Assembly (NCBI GenBank): GCA_037126765.1
Contig: JBBCBC010000016.1
Coordinates: forward strand, 19,659,778 to 19,723,777
Reading direction: 5' to 3'
Length of the DNA: 64,000 nt
From: Stenogyne calaminthoides
Lineage: Eukaryota; Streptophyta; Magnoliopsida; Lamiales; Lamiaceae
The notes beneath the pieces were generated by a model. It was not told the DNA's origin and did no database searches. It worked only from the letters and a program-made list of their open reading frames with translations. Each line of letters starts with the position of its first letter. Position 1 is the first letter of the stretch. Positions 63,303 through 64,000 of the stretch are shown here, in pieces. Both the position numbers and the translations under genes were made by a program.

Positions 63303-64000
63303 AGATAATCGTCTTACCCAATTCTTAAAAAAGCCGGTGAGCAGAGACTAGAATGAAAAAATTAGAAGATCGAAGGGTAAGCTTAAAGGCCGAACAAACA
63401 TCTCGGACAAAGTGATCCCGAAGAATCAAGAAAAAGATCAAATACCCAAACGAGGGCCTCCATTGTGGGAAAGAGGTCGAGAAAGTCAAGAGATTCACAT
63501 GATACGTCCCGAATATGGTCCATTGGGTGGATGTTACGAGCACCAACATTATCGAACGAGCGAAAAAAAGATGGAGATCGTGCCATGCAAAGCATCCATC
63601 AAGTGAAGGTGGCGAGCACATCGGTAAAGACGCCACCCTCGCACCAAATCATGTTTTCAGAGGGGCGATCTCGGCGGAATCATAACTCCCCACAATGAAT
63701 CCTTAACCATCAGTGCTCGTCTCCTCGGGTTGAAGGTGCACCGCCTCCTAGTTGACACTGGAGCTTAAGCGAACATTTTGTTCGTTAATACCCTTCGCCA
63801 GATGGAAAAACAAGTTGGAGACTTGAGCTGTTATATTGAACCGTGTAATCATACCATAATGGGTTTTGGGGGAATGTAACTTGAGGCCACTATGGTATGA
63901 TTAGGTTAGAGTCGAGTTAGAATCAACTCTCGAATCCGGACATCGACGACTACTAGAATGCTAGATTTTGTAATCGTCAATGCTCCGTCTACTTATAACG
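63303..64000 (+). pseudogene. pol: Gypsy unit 3 gag tail and protease, cut by window end
   Basis: Matches 50290-50980 of unit 2 with many small indels. Protease 'LLVDTGA' is followed by TAA (63766-63768), the same nonsense codon as unit 2. The window ends inside the protease, so whether RT, the TRIM and another LTR follow is not visible. Confidence 0.85.

Larger units (their letters stand above)
34920..64000 (+). mobile_element. Head-to-tail array of a Tat-like Ty3/Gypsy element sharing LTRs (3 units, last cut by window)
   Basis: LTRs start at 34920, 47450 and 60467, each followed by the same primer site and gag, and LTR2 and LTR3 are each preceded by the same purine tract. Units are 12,530 bp and 13,017 bp; the second has a 478-bp TRIM plus 5-bp TSD, leaving 12,534 bp. 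RT-RNase H-integrase order makes it Gypsy. The second RNase H domain ('YVDGSS...GAG'), the gag knuckle of C-x2-H-x4-H-x4-C form and an antisense gene before the 3' LTR are hallmarks of the Tat lineage. Confidence 0.9.

Noticed and set aside
34920..64000. Three independent Gypsy insertions
   Set aside because: Only one LTR lies between successive internal regions, with no TSD or flanking DNA, and units 2 and 3 share a nonsense codon.
1..64000. Host protein-coding gene or captured pathway
   Set aside because: Every long readable protein block belongs to gag, pol or retroelement accessory ORFs; nothing with metabolic, defence or signalling motifs was recognised.

Overview
This window is eukaryotic and almost certainly from a flowering plant, probably a eudicot. 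I see no host gene, rRNA, tRNA or CRISPR. It is wall-to-wall LTR retrotransposon sequence: AT-rich and intron-poor, with TG...CA long terminal repeats (LTRs), tRNA-type primer-binding sites, purine tracts and plant-specific lineages (Sirevirus and Angela/Tork-like Copia, Tat-like Gypsy). The broken frames say most copies are dead. I name the species group from general family knowledge only and cannot identify the species.

Layout. 1-583: right end of an LTR of family 'A'. 584-1536: AT-rich DNA with a 180-bp-spaced repeat pair, ending in a Helitron-like 3' terminus. 1540-15856: Sirevirus-like Copia element SV1 (LTR, gag, protease, integrase, RT/RNase H, a third ORF after pol, then the first 99 bp of the 3' LTR). 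An inverted solo LTR-A with 5-bp target-site duplication (TSD) CAGAG splits its gag. 15857-21145: 5' part of an Angela/Tork-like Copia element of family A. It is inserted in the SV1 3' LTR, and its own 5' LTR carries another inverted solo LTR-A with TSD AGGAG. It continues through a primer-binding site and a long leader with a GC-rich island, and stops inside gag. 21146-34724: second Sirevirus-like element SV2, with a 5'-truncated 5' LTR, gag, pol, a third ORF and a full 3' LTR. 34725-34919: a scrap of LTR-A plus leader.

34920-64000: a head-to-tail array of a Tat-like Gypsy element in the order LTR1-internal-LTR2-internal-LTR3-internal, with shared LTRs. LTR starts are at 34920, 47450 and 60467. 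The first repeat is 12,530 bp. The second is 13,017 bp, or 12,534 bp after removing a 478-bp TRIM plus its 5-bp TSD that sits only in copy 2. Each complete unit holds gag, protease, RT, two RNase H domains and integrase on the + strand. A 43-bp tandem repeat, a sense TATA box with a 49-codon ORF, and a multi-exon antisense gene (Transposase_28-like domain plus coiled coil) with its own TATA box follow.

How it fits together: gag, protease, integrase, RT and RNase H are the replication set of each element. The third ORFs of the Sireviruses and the antisense gene of the Gypsy units are accessory genes of unknown role. Relative order: SV1 is oldest; family A landed in it; SV2 and the Gypsy array adjoin family-A fragments through rearranged junctions. 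Copies 2 and 3 of the Gypsy array share a nonsense codon in the protease, which points to duplication by recombination rather than separate insertions.
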